Part shown: piece by piece, positions 9,159-16,162 of the stretch
How positions within the stretch are numbered: position 1 is the stretch's first letter
Layout of the letters: each line of letters begins with the position of its first letter
Source: Clostridia bacterium
GTDB taxonomy: Bacteria; Bacillota; Clostridia; RGIG6154
DNA: 64,000 nucleotides
Reading direction: 5' to 3'
Assembly (NCBI GenBank): GCA_017626145.1
Contig: JAGAJK010000087.1
Span: 16,430-80,429 of the forward strand
The notes under the pieces: generated by a model
The model's database searches: none
What the model was told of the DNA's origin: nothing
The model's input: the letters and a program-made list of their open reading frames with translations, nothing else
Program-made: the position numbers and the translations under genes

Positions 9159-9880
9159 AAACTCATTCCTCCGTCTATTATAATATCCGTTCCTGTTATA
9201 TATCTTCCTGCATCACCGCATAAAAGAAGTGCCGCACCTGAAATATCTTCGGCTTTTCCGGCATAACCCATAGGTATTCCTGCTATAACAAGCCTGCTGT
9301 AATTTATGTCGCTTAATGCCTTTTCGTTTCTTGGCGTTGCAATAACTCCGGGGGAAATGTTATTTACCGTAATGCCAAAGGGAGCTACCTGTTTTGCAAT
9401 ATTTTTAACAAGGCTCATTTGAGAACACTTGCTTGCAGCATATATCGCCATATCCTTGTGGGGCTTGTATTGCTGAACACTTCCGATTGTTATAATTCTT
9501 CCGAATTTGTTTTCTTTCATTTTGGGGAAATATTTCTGCATCAGCTTAAGTGAACTTTTCAAATTCACCTGAATCTGTTTGTCGAATTCTTCATCACCGA
9601 TTTCGTTCCATGGTGTGCGAAACTGTACAGATGCATTTAAAATAAGAATATCAACATCACCTGTAAGTCTGTAAATCTCTTCTGCCGCAGTATTGTTTCC
9701 CAAATCCGAAACCACAGCAACAGAGTTGTTTATTTCCTTTGCCGCGTTTTCACATTTTTCCTTATTTGAACCGTGCACAAAAACCTTTGCACCGTATTCA
9801 GTGAGGGTTTTTGCAAGAGCAAAGCCAATTCCTTGCGATGAGCCAGTCACAAGAGCTGTTTTTCCTGATAATTTAAACAT
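9155..9880 (-). CDS. SDR family NAD(P)-dependent oxidoreductase
   Basis: This classical short-chain dehydrogenase of 241 residues has the cofactor loop TGSSQGIG at 12-19 and the catalytic triad Ser134, Tyr147, Lys151 in GSVQQY and YAASK. The usual NNAG motif reads NASVQ at 82-86. It resembles FabG and gluconate 5-dehydrogenase types. In this operon it may interconvert fructuronate and mannonate or oxidise another sugar acid, which is inference. It overlaps the next gene by 4 bp and starts 9 bp after the cupin gene. Confidence 0.85.
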   Translation of the reverse strand: MFKLSGKTALVTGSSQGIGFALAKTLTEYGAKVFVHGSNKEKCENAAKEINNSVAVVSDLGNNTAAEEIYRLTGDVDILILNASVQFRTPWNEIGDEEFDKQIQVNLKSSLKLMQKYFPKMKENKFGRIITIGSVQQYKPHKDMAIYAASKCSQMSLVKNIAKQVAPFGITVNNISPGVIATPRNEKALSDINYSRLVIAGIPMGYAGKAEDISGAALLLCGDAGRYITGTDIIIDGGMSL

Positions 9881-9889
9881 AAAAACTCC

Positions 9890-10234
9890 TTAAAATAATA
9901 TAAATTCGCTATTGGATTCACATACATCATTGTTTTCCACCACAGCGACCTTGCTGTTTTCTTCCAAAGCTATACAATGCCACATACCTTTTTTCACATT
10001 ATATAACTTCCCTTTTTCCATTTTCTGCTTTTTCTTATCTTTTCCTGTAAACAACACAGCTTTTCCTTCAAGCAATATAAAAACCTCATCACTGTCAAGA
10101 TGTCTTTCAATTTTTTTAAGATTCTTTTCTTTTAATCTTTCACAGGAATTAATAATTGCCACTCTCCAATTATTATAAGAAATCAAAACGGAAAATCCTT
10201 CACCGTTAAATTCTTTAATCTCTAATTCTGCCAT
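9890..10234 (-). CDS. small single-domain cupin protein
   Basis: The 114-residue protein is a single cupin barrel: the EVFILLEGKAVLFTGKD strand pair and a later GMWHCIALEEN segment carry likely metal ligands. Small cupins of this kind are often sugar-binding or isomerase partners in uronate and pentose operons. The ATG at 10234, with GGAGA before it, lies inside the end of the UxuA-like gene (20-bp overlap), so the two are probably translated together. Function is not established. Confidence 0.75.
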   Translation of the reverse strand: MAELEIKEFNGEGFSVLISYNNWRVAIINSCERLKEKNLKKIERHLDSDEVFILLEGKAVLFTGKDKKKQKMEKGKLYNVKKGMWHCIALEENSKVAVVENNDVCESNSEFILF

Positions 10235-11171
10235 AAATACTCTCCATAATTCCTTTTAAGTAACCGATAGCATACAATCTGCCAAGCGCAGTATAGCCTG
10301 CAGTTTCCTGCATTTCACCTGCCATTAAAGGCACATGGTCCACACGGATAGGAACATTAATGCCGAGTTTTTTATAAAGACGCATAATGTCAGCCATGTC
10401 AATTTCTCCGTTGTCGTGAAATGTTTCGTGGAATTTAAATTTATTTCCGGTTACGTTCCTGAAATGTATAAAGAAAATTTTATCCTTTAATTTTGGAATT
10501 ACATCGTATAAATCTTCACCCATCATAAGGTAGCAAGCCTGACACATAGTGACTCCTAAATTAGGGCTGTCTACTATATTTATAGCTCTTTTGATATTAT
10601 CAAAGCTAATCATAATACGTTCCACATCTCCGAGCTTTTCAAGCGGAGGGTCATCGGGGTGAAGCGCAAGCTTTATATTATATTTTTCTGCATAAGGTAT
10701 AACTTTTTTGATGAAATATTCGTAGTTTTCCCATAATTCGTTTTGTGTTATCTTTTTGCCGTTGGGAGTAAAATCTTTCAAATCAAAACCGGTAACTTCT
10801 GCGTTGCCTCTTTCCTTTATATCTGAGGATGTTCTCAGCCAACCGATATGTGCCATAAAATTAAAGCAAAGAGTACGAATGTCCAGCTTATCCATATATT
10901 CAAGCATCAGAATTACCTTTTGGATGCATTCATCCCTTTTTTCATCTCCTGCCTTTATATGGTCGTGCAGTTCATTAGGCAGGGGTTCTATAATTACAGG
11001 CTTTATTCCAAAGTCGGTAAAATTTTTGTAAACCTTTTCCCAATGCGAAAAATTGGTAATGTCAAAATCACTTGTTTCGGGTAGTCTTATAACTGCATTT
11101 TCAACGCCGCACTGTTTTGCAAAGTCCCACGTTAAATCGTGTTCACTTTTTAAATAGTCAGTTAAAATCAT
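10215..11171 (-). CDS. uxuA: mannonate dehydratase-like protein (UxuA family)
   Basis: The 318-residue TIM-barrel protein carries UxuA hallmarks: LHPDDPP at 170-176, HFRNV at 236-240, FHETFHDNGEIDM at 247-259 and RVDHVP at 276-281. UxuA dehydrates D-mannonate to 2-keto-3-deoxygluconate in hexuronate breakdown and uses a divalent metal held by His, Cys and Asp residues of these blocks. The protein is shorter than the usual 350-395 residues because the N-terminal part is trimmed, so a related substrate is possible. It is the first gene of a six-gene operon, with a good promoter and an AGGTGAT ribosome site, and is divergent from an AraC regulator. Confidence 0.8.
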   Translation of the reverse strand: MILTDYLKSEHDLTWDFAKQCGVENAVIRLPETSDFDITNFSHWEKVYKNFTDFGIKPVIIEPLPNELHDHIKAGDEKRDECIQKVILMLEYMDKLDIRTLCFNFMAHIGWLRTSSDIKERGNAEVTGFDLKDFTPNGKKITQNELWENYEYFIKKVIPYAEKYNIKLALHPDDPPLEKLGDVERIMISFDNIKRAINIVDSPNLGVTMCQACYLMMGEDLYDVIPKLKDKIFFIHFRNVTGNKFKFHETFHDNGEIDMADIMRLYKKLGINVPIRVDHVPLMAGEMQETAGYTALGRLYAIGYLKGIMESIYGRIRD

Positions 11172-11189
11172 TTTTTATCACCTATGTTT

Positions 11190-11218
11190 AGTATAATACA
11201 CAAATCTGCCCTTTTCAA
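11190..11218 (-). promoter_or_regulatory. promoter of the uxuA-like operon
   Basis: On the minus strand TTGAAA (11213-11218) and TATACT (11190-11195) are 17 bp apart, with the first ATG at 11171. It lies in the 130-bp divergent region shared with the AraC regulator gene. Confidence 0.7.
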
Positions 11219-11264
11219 CCTATAATTCGGCACAAAAAGTTTGTTTTTTTACACTTGACAAACC

Positions 11265-11273
11265 TGTTATAAT
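11265..11273 (+). promoter_or_regulatory. extended -10 promoter of the AraC regulator gene
   Basis: TATAAT at 11268-11273 is preceded by TG at 11265-11266, the extended -10 pattern. The -35 position at 17 bp is only a T-run. A TTGACA at 11256-11261 is too close to serve as its -35. Weak inverted half-sites GTTTGT/ACAAAC at 11239-11263 may be a binding site. Confidence 0.5.
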
Positions 11274-11301
11274 ATGTAAAAATAATTACGGGGTGAAAAG
11301 A

Positions 11302-12057
11302 ATGGATAATTCGGTTTGTAATTTCAGCATTATAGACATAATTCATATAAACAGAAACAAGTGCAGTATAAAGACAGTCGATAAGGCATATTGCGTTTTA
11401 AGCTGCAGAATAAACGGAAAAAGCAAATTCTTTTATGAAGAAAAGGAATTGCTGATAGATACAGGTAACGTGATATTTGCCCCATCGGGCTCAAGCTACA
11501 GCCAGGAAACAGATGGGGAAGAGGTGATTTGCTTTCATCTTGAAACAGACAAAAAATTTATGGATAAGGTCAGAATTTTTAAATTTGAAAATTCTGAGGA
11601 AATAAAGAATTTGTTTATTCACGCATATTCGGTATGGAAAAAGAAAGAAAACAATTGTACGTACAAAAGTCTGTCGGATTTGTACAATATATTATCAAGA
11701 CTTGAAATAAGGAAAACTACAGTCTGTCCTGAGATTATAAAGAAAGCGGTGGAACATATAAACACTCATATGTTTGAAACGCAGTTCAGTATAAACACGG
11801 CTTTTGTGAAATCAAATATAAGCAGGACGTATTTTAACAGAGTTTTTAAGGAATTTTACGGCTGTACACCGGTTAACTACATTAATAAGAAAAGAATAAA
11901 CAAAGCAAAAATGCTTCTTAACACAGGTAATTATACCAAGGAAGAGATTGCGTTTCTCTGCGGATTTGATAATGTAAAGTATTTTTATACTTTGTTTAAA
12001 AAGCTTACTGGTGTGACTACAGGCGGATATATAAAAAACAAAAACGCATCCATATGA
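11302..12057 (+). CDS. AraC family transcriptional regulator
   Basis: The 251-residue protein has an N-terminal cupin-like sensing half and a C-terminal double helix-turn-helix (about residues 150-248) typical of AraC/XylS. The FSINTAFVKSNISRTYFNRVFKEFYG and EIAFLCGFDNVKYFYTLFKKLTG blocks are recognisable. I chose the ATG at 11302, with a GGGGTG ribosome site 6 bp upstream, over a GTG at 11293. It is divergent from the uxuA-like operon and most likely controls it in response to a sugar acid (inference). The last codons overlap the mgtC terminator. Confidence 0.85.
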   Translation: MDNSVCNFSIIDIIHINRNKCSIKTVDKAYCVLSCRINGKSKFFYEEKELLIDTGNVIFAPSGSSYSQETDGEEVICFHLETDKKFMDKVRIFKFENSEEIKNLFIHAYSVWKKKENNCTYKSLSDLYNILSRLEIRKTTVCPEIIKKAVEHINTHMFETQFSINTAFVKSNISRTYFNRVFKEFYGCTPVNYINKKRINKAKMLLNTGNYTKEEIAFLCGFDNVKYFYTLFKKLTGVTTGGYIKNKNASI

Positions 12058-12067
12058 CGGATGCGTT
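12033..12067 (-). terminator. intrinsic terminator after mgtC
   Basis: AACGCATCC (12043-12051) and GGATGCGTT (12059-12067) form a 9-bp stem; on the minus strand a TTTTGTTTTTT tract follows. It directly abuts the MgtC stop and overlaps the 3' end of the convergent AraC gene. Confidence 0.8.
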
Positions 12068-12748
12068 CTATTCGCCGCTTTTAACACTGCACTTGTATGT
12101 GAAAAGCTCAGAAATTTCTTCTTCTGAAATTTGAGAATGAATTTCAACATAGAAAATATAGTCTGCAGTATTTGAATCGGATCTTCTCTTGATGCTGACA
12201 TTGTTTACGTGAATGTCGTGACTGAGCAACATCTGAGTGGCAGATTTCTGGAAACCTTTTTCGTTTACGTCGTTGATGCTGATAACTCTGATTTTGGGCA
12301 TACGGAAAAGCTTTATGTTAGAATGCAGGGTGTATTGCATTACAAGTATTATCATTGTAGCGACAATTCCTACTGAATACATACCTGCTCCCAAAGCAAG
12401 ACCGATACCTGATGTTGCCCATATTCCTGCAGCGGTAGTAAGACCTTTTACAGTCTGACGCTGAACAAAAATAATTCCTGCGCCGAGAAAACCTACGCCA
12501 CTTACAACCTGTGAAGCAATCCTTGATGCATCTGTAACCTTCATTCCTGTTTCGCCAATATCAAAAAACCCGTATTTTGAAACAATCATCATAAGTGCAG
12601 AAGCGCATGCAACTATACAGTGAGTACGTATACCTGCTTCTTTGGCGCGGTTTTTTCTTTCAATGCCGATTGCAATACCACAAAGGCAGGCAACTATCAT
12701 TCTCAGAAAAAACTCACCATTGTTTGAAATGAAAAATTCCTGTGTCAA
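12068..12748 (-). CDS. MgtC/SapB family membrane protein
   Basis: The 226-residue protein has the MgtC pattern: an N-terminal hydrophobic block with GIAIGIERKNR, then AGIRTHCIVACASALMMIVSKYGF, DASRIASQVVSGVGFLGAGIIF and QTVKGLTTAAGIWATSGIGLALG, giving four or five membrane spans. A soluble C-terminal domain of about 80 residues follows, probably ACT-like. Family members relate to magnesium homeostasis and ATP-synthase modulation, but their exact action is debated. The start is TTG, with GGAAAGGA 9 bp before it. It lies 30 bp after the PflX-like gene and is the last gene of that unit. Confidence 0.85.
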   Translation of the reverse strand: MTQEFFISNNGEFFLRMIVACLCGIAIGIERKNRAKEAGIRTHCIVACASALMMIVSKYGFFDIGETGMKVTDASRIASQVVSGVGFLGAGIIFVQRQTVKGLTTAAGIWATSGIGLALGAGMYSVGIVATMIILVMQYTLHSNIKLFRMPKIRVISINDVNEKGFQKSATQMLLSHDIHVNNVSIKRRSDSNTADYIFYVEIHSQISEEEISELFTYKCSVKSGE

Positions 12749-12778
12749 CTATACCATCCTTTCCTTATTATTTATATG

Positions 12779-13654
12779 TTATATACCGCGACAGTCAAAA
12801 TCGGGTATAAAACTTTCTGATGCTGTTTCCCCTTCCTGAATATAAGCGTTCTCAATTCCGTAGCTTAAGGCGTATGCAACGATAAGGTCGTATTCTTCCT
12901 TCGTAAGCTTTCTGTTAATTTCGGGGTAGTCTTCAAGATTTGCCGGGGTAAACTGATTCATTATACTGATAATTATACGGTTGCCGTAACTTTCATGCAG
13001 ATATTTTAGAATATTTTTTGAGTTTTCAACATATCCGGGTAAACAAAGGTGGCGGACAAGCACACCCTGCTTCATCATGCCGTCATCGTCAAAAACCAGC
13101 TCCTTCTGCTTTACCATTTCGTCGATAGCTTGTTTTGCAACCTGAGGATAATCAGGTGCTTTTGAATATTTATCGGAAAGAGAAGCATCCCAGTACTTAA
13201 AATCAGGAAGATAAATATCAACAAAGGGTTCGAGCATTTTTAAGGTTTCATGCGACTCATAGCCGCTGCAGTTATAAACAACAGGAACGGATAATCCGTT
13301 ATTTCTGGCAATGCCAATGGCACAAGCTATCTTGTCTGCAAAATGAGTGCCGGTTACAAGATTTATGTTGTGAGCACCCTTTTTCTGCAATTCCAGGAAA
13401 ATCTCAGCAAGTCTTTCAACCGAAATTTCCTTACCGGTGTTATTTAATGAAATATTCCTGTTCTGACAGTATACACATTTTAAGTTACACCCGCTGAAAA
13501 ACACCGTGCCTGAACCTTTGTCACCTGAAATACAAGGCTCTTCCCACATATGCAGGGAAGCATTCGCGGCAAGAATTTTATCGTATGTATTGCATAATCC
13601 TTTTTTATGCTGTCTGTCAATGTTACATTTTCTCGGACACAAATTACAAGTCAT
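12779..13654 (-). CDS. PflX-like radical SAM protein
   Basis: The 291-residue protein has an N-terminal CNLCPRKC cysteine cluster and a radical SAM CxxxCxxC (CNLKCVYC) near residue 60, followed by CQNRNIS. The layout matches the PflX-type proteins (COG1313), homologues of pyruvate formate-lyase activating enzyme whose target is unknown. The ATG has AAGGTG 5 bp upstream and is 26 bp after a small membrane-protein gene. No glycyl radical enzyme is encoded nearby, so its partner cannot be inferred. Confidence 0.85.
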   Translation of the reverse strand: MTCNLCPRKCNIDRQHKKGLCNTYDKILAANASLHMWEEPCISGDKGSGTVFFSGCNLKCVYCQNRNISLNNTGKEISVERLAEIFLELQKKGAHNINLVTGTHFADKIACAIGIARNNGLSVPVVYNCSGYESHETLKMLEPFVDIYLPDFKYWDASLSDKYSKAPDYPQVAKQAIDEMVKQKELVFDDDGMMKQGVLVRHLCLPGYVENSKNILKYLHESYGNRIIISIMNQFTPANLEDYPEINRKLTKEEYDLIVAYALSYGIENAYIQEGETASESFIPDFDCRGI

Positions 13655-13680
13655 TTTTCACCTTATATAATAATGAATTT

Positions 13681-13899
13681 TTATTTTTCTGAAATAACGT
13701 CGTAAAGCTCTGTCATAAGAAGGAACAGGCACACAGCACAATTAATGAAATTAAAATGGCTGTCAAGCAGAAAATAGACCATAAAAAGTGACGCAAGCCT
13801 GATGAGAAACTTTATAACAGTTCCTGCCTCGGATACCCTTGTGGTATTTCTGTCAACACTTCCTTCTGAGTTTTTTACCGTTTTTGTAAATTCACACAT
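13681..13899 (-). CDS. small membrane protein of unknown function
   Basis: The 72-residue protein has a polar, charged N-terminal third and two hydrophobic stretches (about residues 29-45 and 50-65) separated by SHFNF, suggesting a hairpin in the membrane. I accept it as real because AGGAGG lies 8 bp before the ATG, a clean promoter lies upstream, and it is 26 bp before the PflX-like gene on the same strand. I do not recognise the family. Confidence 0.65.
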   Translation of the reverse strand: MCEFTKTVKNSEGSVDRNTTRVSEAGTVIKFLIRLASLFMVYFLLDSHFNFINCAVCLFLLMTELYDVISEK

Positions 13900-14004
13900 A
13901 ACTTTTGCCTCCTGTTTGTGTTGGATTTCAACTTACAGGTTAAGTGTAACAAAAGTTGTGGGTAATAAAACGGACAGAAACATTTTGTTGGTATAATAAA
14001 CAAG

Positions 14005-14033
14005 ATTATACAACCAAAAGCTTTTAAAGTCAA
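14005..14033 (-). promoter_or_regulatory. promoter of the small protein-pflX-mgtC unit
   Basis: On the minus strand TTGACT (14028-14033) and TATAAT (14005-14010) are 17 bp apart, leaving a leader of about 100 nt before the ATG at 13899. I see no recognised riboswitch in that leader. The gene-free stretch 13900-14238 holds this promoter and two plus-strand promoters, and otherwise AT-rich spacer. Confidence 0.75.
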
Positions 14034-14072
14034 GAAAAATAAAAATATTTTCACTTATAATAAAAAAACTAC

Positions 14073-14101
14073 TTGACATTACAAGATAAGTAGTATATAA
14101 T
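14073..14101 (+). promoter_or_regulatory. upstream tandem promoter P1 of the dockerin gene
   Basis: TTGACA (14073-14078) and TATAAT (14096-14101) are exactly 17 bp apart, matching both sigma-A consensus hexamers. It is the distal of two promoters before the dockerin protein gene. Confidence 0.75.
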
Positions 14102-14167
14102 TTAATATGTGATATGGTTTGATTATAGTTTCTTTTTGAAAAAAAATAAAAATTTTCAAGAAATGTA

Positions 14168-14196
14168 TTGACAAAAGTTTATATTTGTATTAAAAT
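14168..14196 (+). promoter_or_regulatory. proximal tandem promoter P2 of the dockerin gene
   Basis: TTGACA (14168-14173) and TAAAAT (14191-14196) are 17 bp apart. The start site predicted near 14203 leaves a short leader before an AGGGAG ribosome site at 14226-14231. Confidence 0.75.
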
Positions 14197-14238
14197 CACC
14201 ATATAGAACAATAATAATTTTAGATAGGGAGAATGGTT

Positions 14239-14847
14239 ATGAAAAAAATTATTAGTATGCTTTTAGTAGTAATGGTTGCAGTTTTAAGCTTTGCAACAGT
14301 AGGTAGCGCAGCTACAATAACAGCAGGTCAGATTGATGCTGCTGAGCAGATGTATCTTGCTTCTTCAGAAGATTCTGCTGATATCACAGTATCAGCTGAA
14401 ATCGTTGACGGCGATATCGTTGCTACATATTCGTCAGATGTTTTAGCAGCAGCTACAGATGCACAGGTAACAATTATTATTTTCGATGCTACAACAGTTG
14501 CTACTCCATCAGCGGGTAATATGATTCAGATCGACCAGTTTGCTTATGATTCAGAAGTTAACACATATACATATGAATATGCGGCAGAAGCAGGTCAGAA
14601 GATTGTTGTTATGATGGGCGGTACAGATATTGATAATCCTGGCAGAACAGAAATCGTAGTTGAAGCTGACGGTACTGTTGGTGACGTAAATGGTGACGAA
14701 AAAGTTACAATGACAGATGCTATCGCAGTTGCTTACTACACAGTTAATGGAGGTTTCACATCTAATCAGTTAAAGTTAGCTGACTTCAATAACGATGGTG
14801 AAGTAACACTTGCTGACGCAATGGCAATCGCACAGGCTACAGTTTAA
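14239..14847 (+). CDS. small secreted dockerin-containing protein
   Basis: The 202-residue protein has a signal peptide (MKKIISMLLVVMVAVLSFA, cleavage near AxA), a beta-rich, acidic middle domain and a C-terminal type I dockerin of about 57 residues. The two calcium loops read GDVNGDEKVTMTD and ADFNNDGEVTLAD, each with the D-x-N-x-D pattern. Dockerins bind cohesins, often on cell-surface scaffolds. No cohesin gene is recognisable in this window. The ATG at 14239, 7 bp after AGGGAG, is preferred to one at 14233. Two strong tandem promoters suggest high expression. The middle domain has no recognised function. Confidence 0.8.
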   Translation: MKKIISMLLVVMVAVLSFATVGSAATITAGQIDAAEQMYLASSEDSADITVSAEIVDGDIVATYSSDVLAAATDAQVTIIIFDATTVATPSAGNMIQIDQFAYDSEVNTYTYEYAAEAGQKIVVMMGGTDIDNPGRTEIVVEADGTVGDVNGDEKVTMTDAIAVAYYTVNGGFTSNQLKLADFNNDGEVTLADAMAIAQATV

Positions 14848-14866
14848 TATAATAACAGAAAACCAA

Positions 14867-14892
14867 AACCACGGCTTGCCGTGGTTTTTTTT
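14867..14892 (+). terminator. intrinsic terminator after the dockerin gene
   Basis: AACCACGGC (14867-14875) and GCCGTGGTT (14878-14886) form a 9-bp stem with a very short loop, followed by a continued T tract to 14892. Confidence 0.85.
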
Positions 14893-14894
14893 GT

Positions 14895-14933
14895 TAATTA
14901 ATAAGACTGCGTTTAACGCAGTCTTATTAATTA
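14895..14933. repeat. perfect 39-bp palindrome
   Basis: Arms 14895-14913 and 14915-14933 are exact reverse complements over 19 bp around one central T. It sits between the dockerin terminator and the convergent aldo/keto reductase gene. Only a weak T stretch follows, so it may be a second terminator, a protein-binding site or a transcript-processing hairpin. Confidence 0.7.
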
Positions 14934-14961
14934 TTTAGTTTATAATTGAGTGTAATTGGTA

Positions 14962-15873
14962 TTATGGAATAATATTGCCGGCGGCTTTATAAAGGTCGCT
15001 CCATTCTTTCCTGGTTAATCTTATTTCACTTCCGTCACAACATTTTTTTACTCTTTCGGGGTTTGTAGTTCCTAAAACTACCTGCATATCTGCCGGGTGT
15101 CTTGTAATCCACGAAACGGCTATTGCTTCTTTTGAAACATTATACTGCTTCGCTAAGTCCGCAAGAAGGGTGTTCAATTTACTATATTCTTTATCATCAA
15201 TAAATACACCACCAAAGAAACCCTTCTGGAAAGGAGACCACGCCTGAATTGTTATATCGTTAAGTCGGCAAAAGTCTAAAACTCCGCTGTCACGGTTTAC
15301 AGACTGTTCGTTATTCATATTAAGGCATATTGATGAATCAATAAGCTTTGAATGTACGATGCTTAACTGCAATTGATTTACTATTAATTTTTCATCTGTG
15401 TACTTTTCAAGAAGCTGTATCTGATAAGGTGTATGATTTGAAACACCAAAATGTTTTACATAACCCTTTTCTTTAAGATAACGAAATGCTTCAGCTACTT
15501 CCTGGGGTTCAACCAATGGATCGGGACGGTGAAGAAGCAAAATATCAATGTAATCTGTTTTTAGTCTTTTTAAGCTTCCTGTTGCGGCTTCAATAATATG
15601 TTCTTTTGAAAAGTCAAAATATCCCTTGCTTATTCCGCATTTTGTCTGAATAATCATTTTTTCACGTTCGGCACTTTTAAGATTTATCGCATTACCAAAA
15701 TTCTCTTCACAAATTCCGCCCGAATAAATATCTGCGTGGTCAAAAAAGTTAATGCCACAGGAAATTGCGGTTTCAACAAGCTCCTGTATTTCTTTTGAAG
15801 TCTTGTCTCTTATTCTCATACAACCGAGAATGATATCAGAGGCATTGTAGTCTGCTAATTTAATATATTTCAT
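14962..15873 (-). CDS. aldo/keto reductase
   Basis: This 303-residue protein of the aldo/keto reductase superfamily, YdhF type, has the catalytic Asp in INFFDHADIYSGG, the Tyr of that block, Lys in IQTKCG, and His in ILLLHRPDP. The C-terminal phosphate-binding region GTTNPERVKKC suits NADP(H). It reduces carbonyls of unknown identity. It has its own promoter and is convergent with the dockerin gene, so no pathway is implied. Confidence 0.88.
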   Translation of the reverse strand: MKYIKLADYNASDIILGCMRIRDKTSKEIQELVETAISCGINFFDHADIYSGGICEENFGNAINLKSAEREKMIIQTKCGISKGYFDFSKEHIIEAATGSLKRLKTDYIDILLLHRPDPLVEPQEVAEAFRYLKEKGYVKHFGVSNHTPYQIQLLEKYTDEKLIVNQLQLSIVHSKLIDSSICLNMNNEQSVNRDSGVLDFCRLNDITIQAWSPFQKGFFGGVFIDDKEYSKLNTLLADLAKQYNVSKEAIAVSWITRHPADMQVVLGTTNPERVKKCCDGSEIRLTRKEWSDLYKAAGNIIP

Positions 15874-15905
15874 ATTTCACAACCTTTCTTTATTGTTGTA
15901 CATTC

Positions 15906-15934
15906 AGTATAACGTATATTATATAAAAAAGCAA
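15906..15934 (-). promoter_or_regulatory. promoter of the aldo/keto reductase gene
   Basis: On the minus strand TTGCTT (15929-15934) and TATACT (15906-15911) are 17 bp apart, followed by an AAAGG ribosome site before the ATG at 15873. Confidence 0.65.
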
Positions 15935-15975
15935 TATTCATATTACATAAATAAGAATAAAAATGACCAATTCTA

Positions 15976-16004
15976 TTGACAAAATCGCCTTAAAATGATA
16001 AAAT
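15976..16004 (+). promoter_or_regulatory. promoter of the purO-glyA-guaB-fhs operon
   Basis: TTGACA (15976-15981) and TAAAAT (15999-16004) are 17 bp apart. The predicted start near 16011 places the whole ZTP riboswitch in the leader. Confidence 0.8.
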
Positions 16005-16024
16005 TAATCTAATAAACAGAATGT

Positions 16025-16125
16025 TTCTCTGTTACTGACGGGTTTGCAGAAATAACTGCATGGGAGCAGAGAGTTAAAACGCCGACCGTCTGGGCAGATT
16101 TCTATATTGAAGTCTGTCTTTTTCT
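16025..16125 (+). promoter_or_regulatory. ZTP (pfl) riboswitch with intrinsic terminator
   Basis: P1 is formed by 16025-16031 with 16067-16073 and P2 by TGCAG (16045-16049) with CTGCA (16056-16060). GACGG (16037-16041) pairs with CCGTC (16086-16090) as the pseudoknot, inside the conserved GCCGACCGTCTGGGCA block (16081-16096). A terminator hairpin follows (16095-16102 with 16109-16116) with a TCTTTTTCT tract. ZTP riboswitches sense the folate-stress alarmone ZTP/ZMP and turn on purine and one-carbon genes, exactly the genes downstream. The terminator stem starts within the last conserved bases, so ligand-stabilised folding should oppose termination. Confidence 0.92.
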
Positions 16126-16162
16126 GTATATACGGCGTAAATTTATTGAAAGGTAGTGAAAT

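Noticed and set aside
11256..11273. TTGACA next to TATAAT as a standard promoter for the AraC gene
   Set aside because: Only 6 bp separate the boxes, far less than the 16-18 bp needed; the extended -10 reading is more plausible.
11812..12201. Antisense frame of 129 codons across the AraC gene end
   Set aside because: It lies opposite the conserved HTH coding region and the mgtC terminator, without a ribosome site or promoter.
14239..14847. Cellulosome cluster because of the dockerin
   Set aside because: No cohesin, scaffoldin or dockerin-bearing enzyme is visible in the window; one small dockerin protein does not support a cellulosome.
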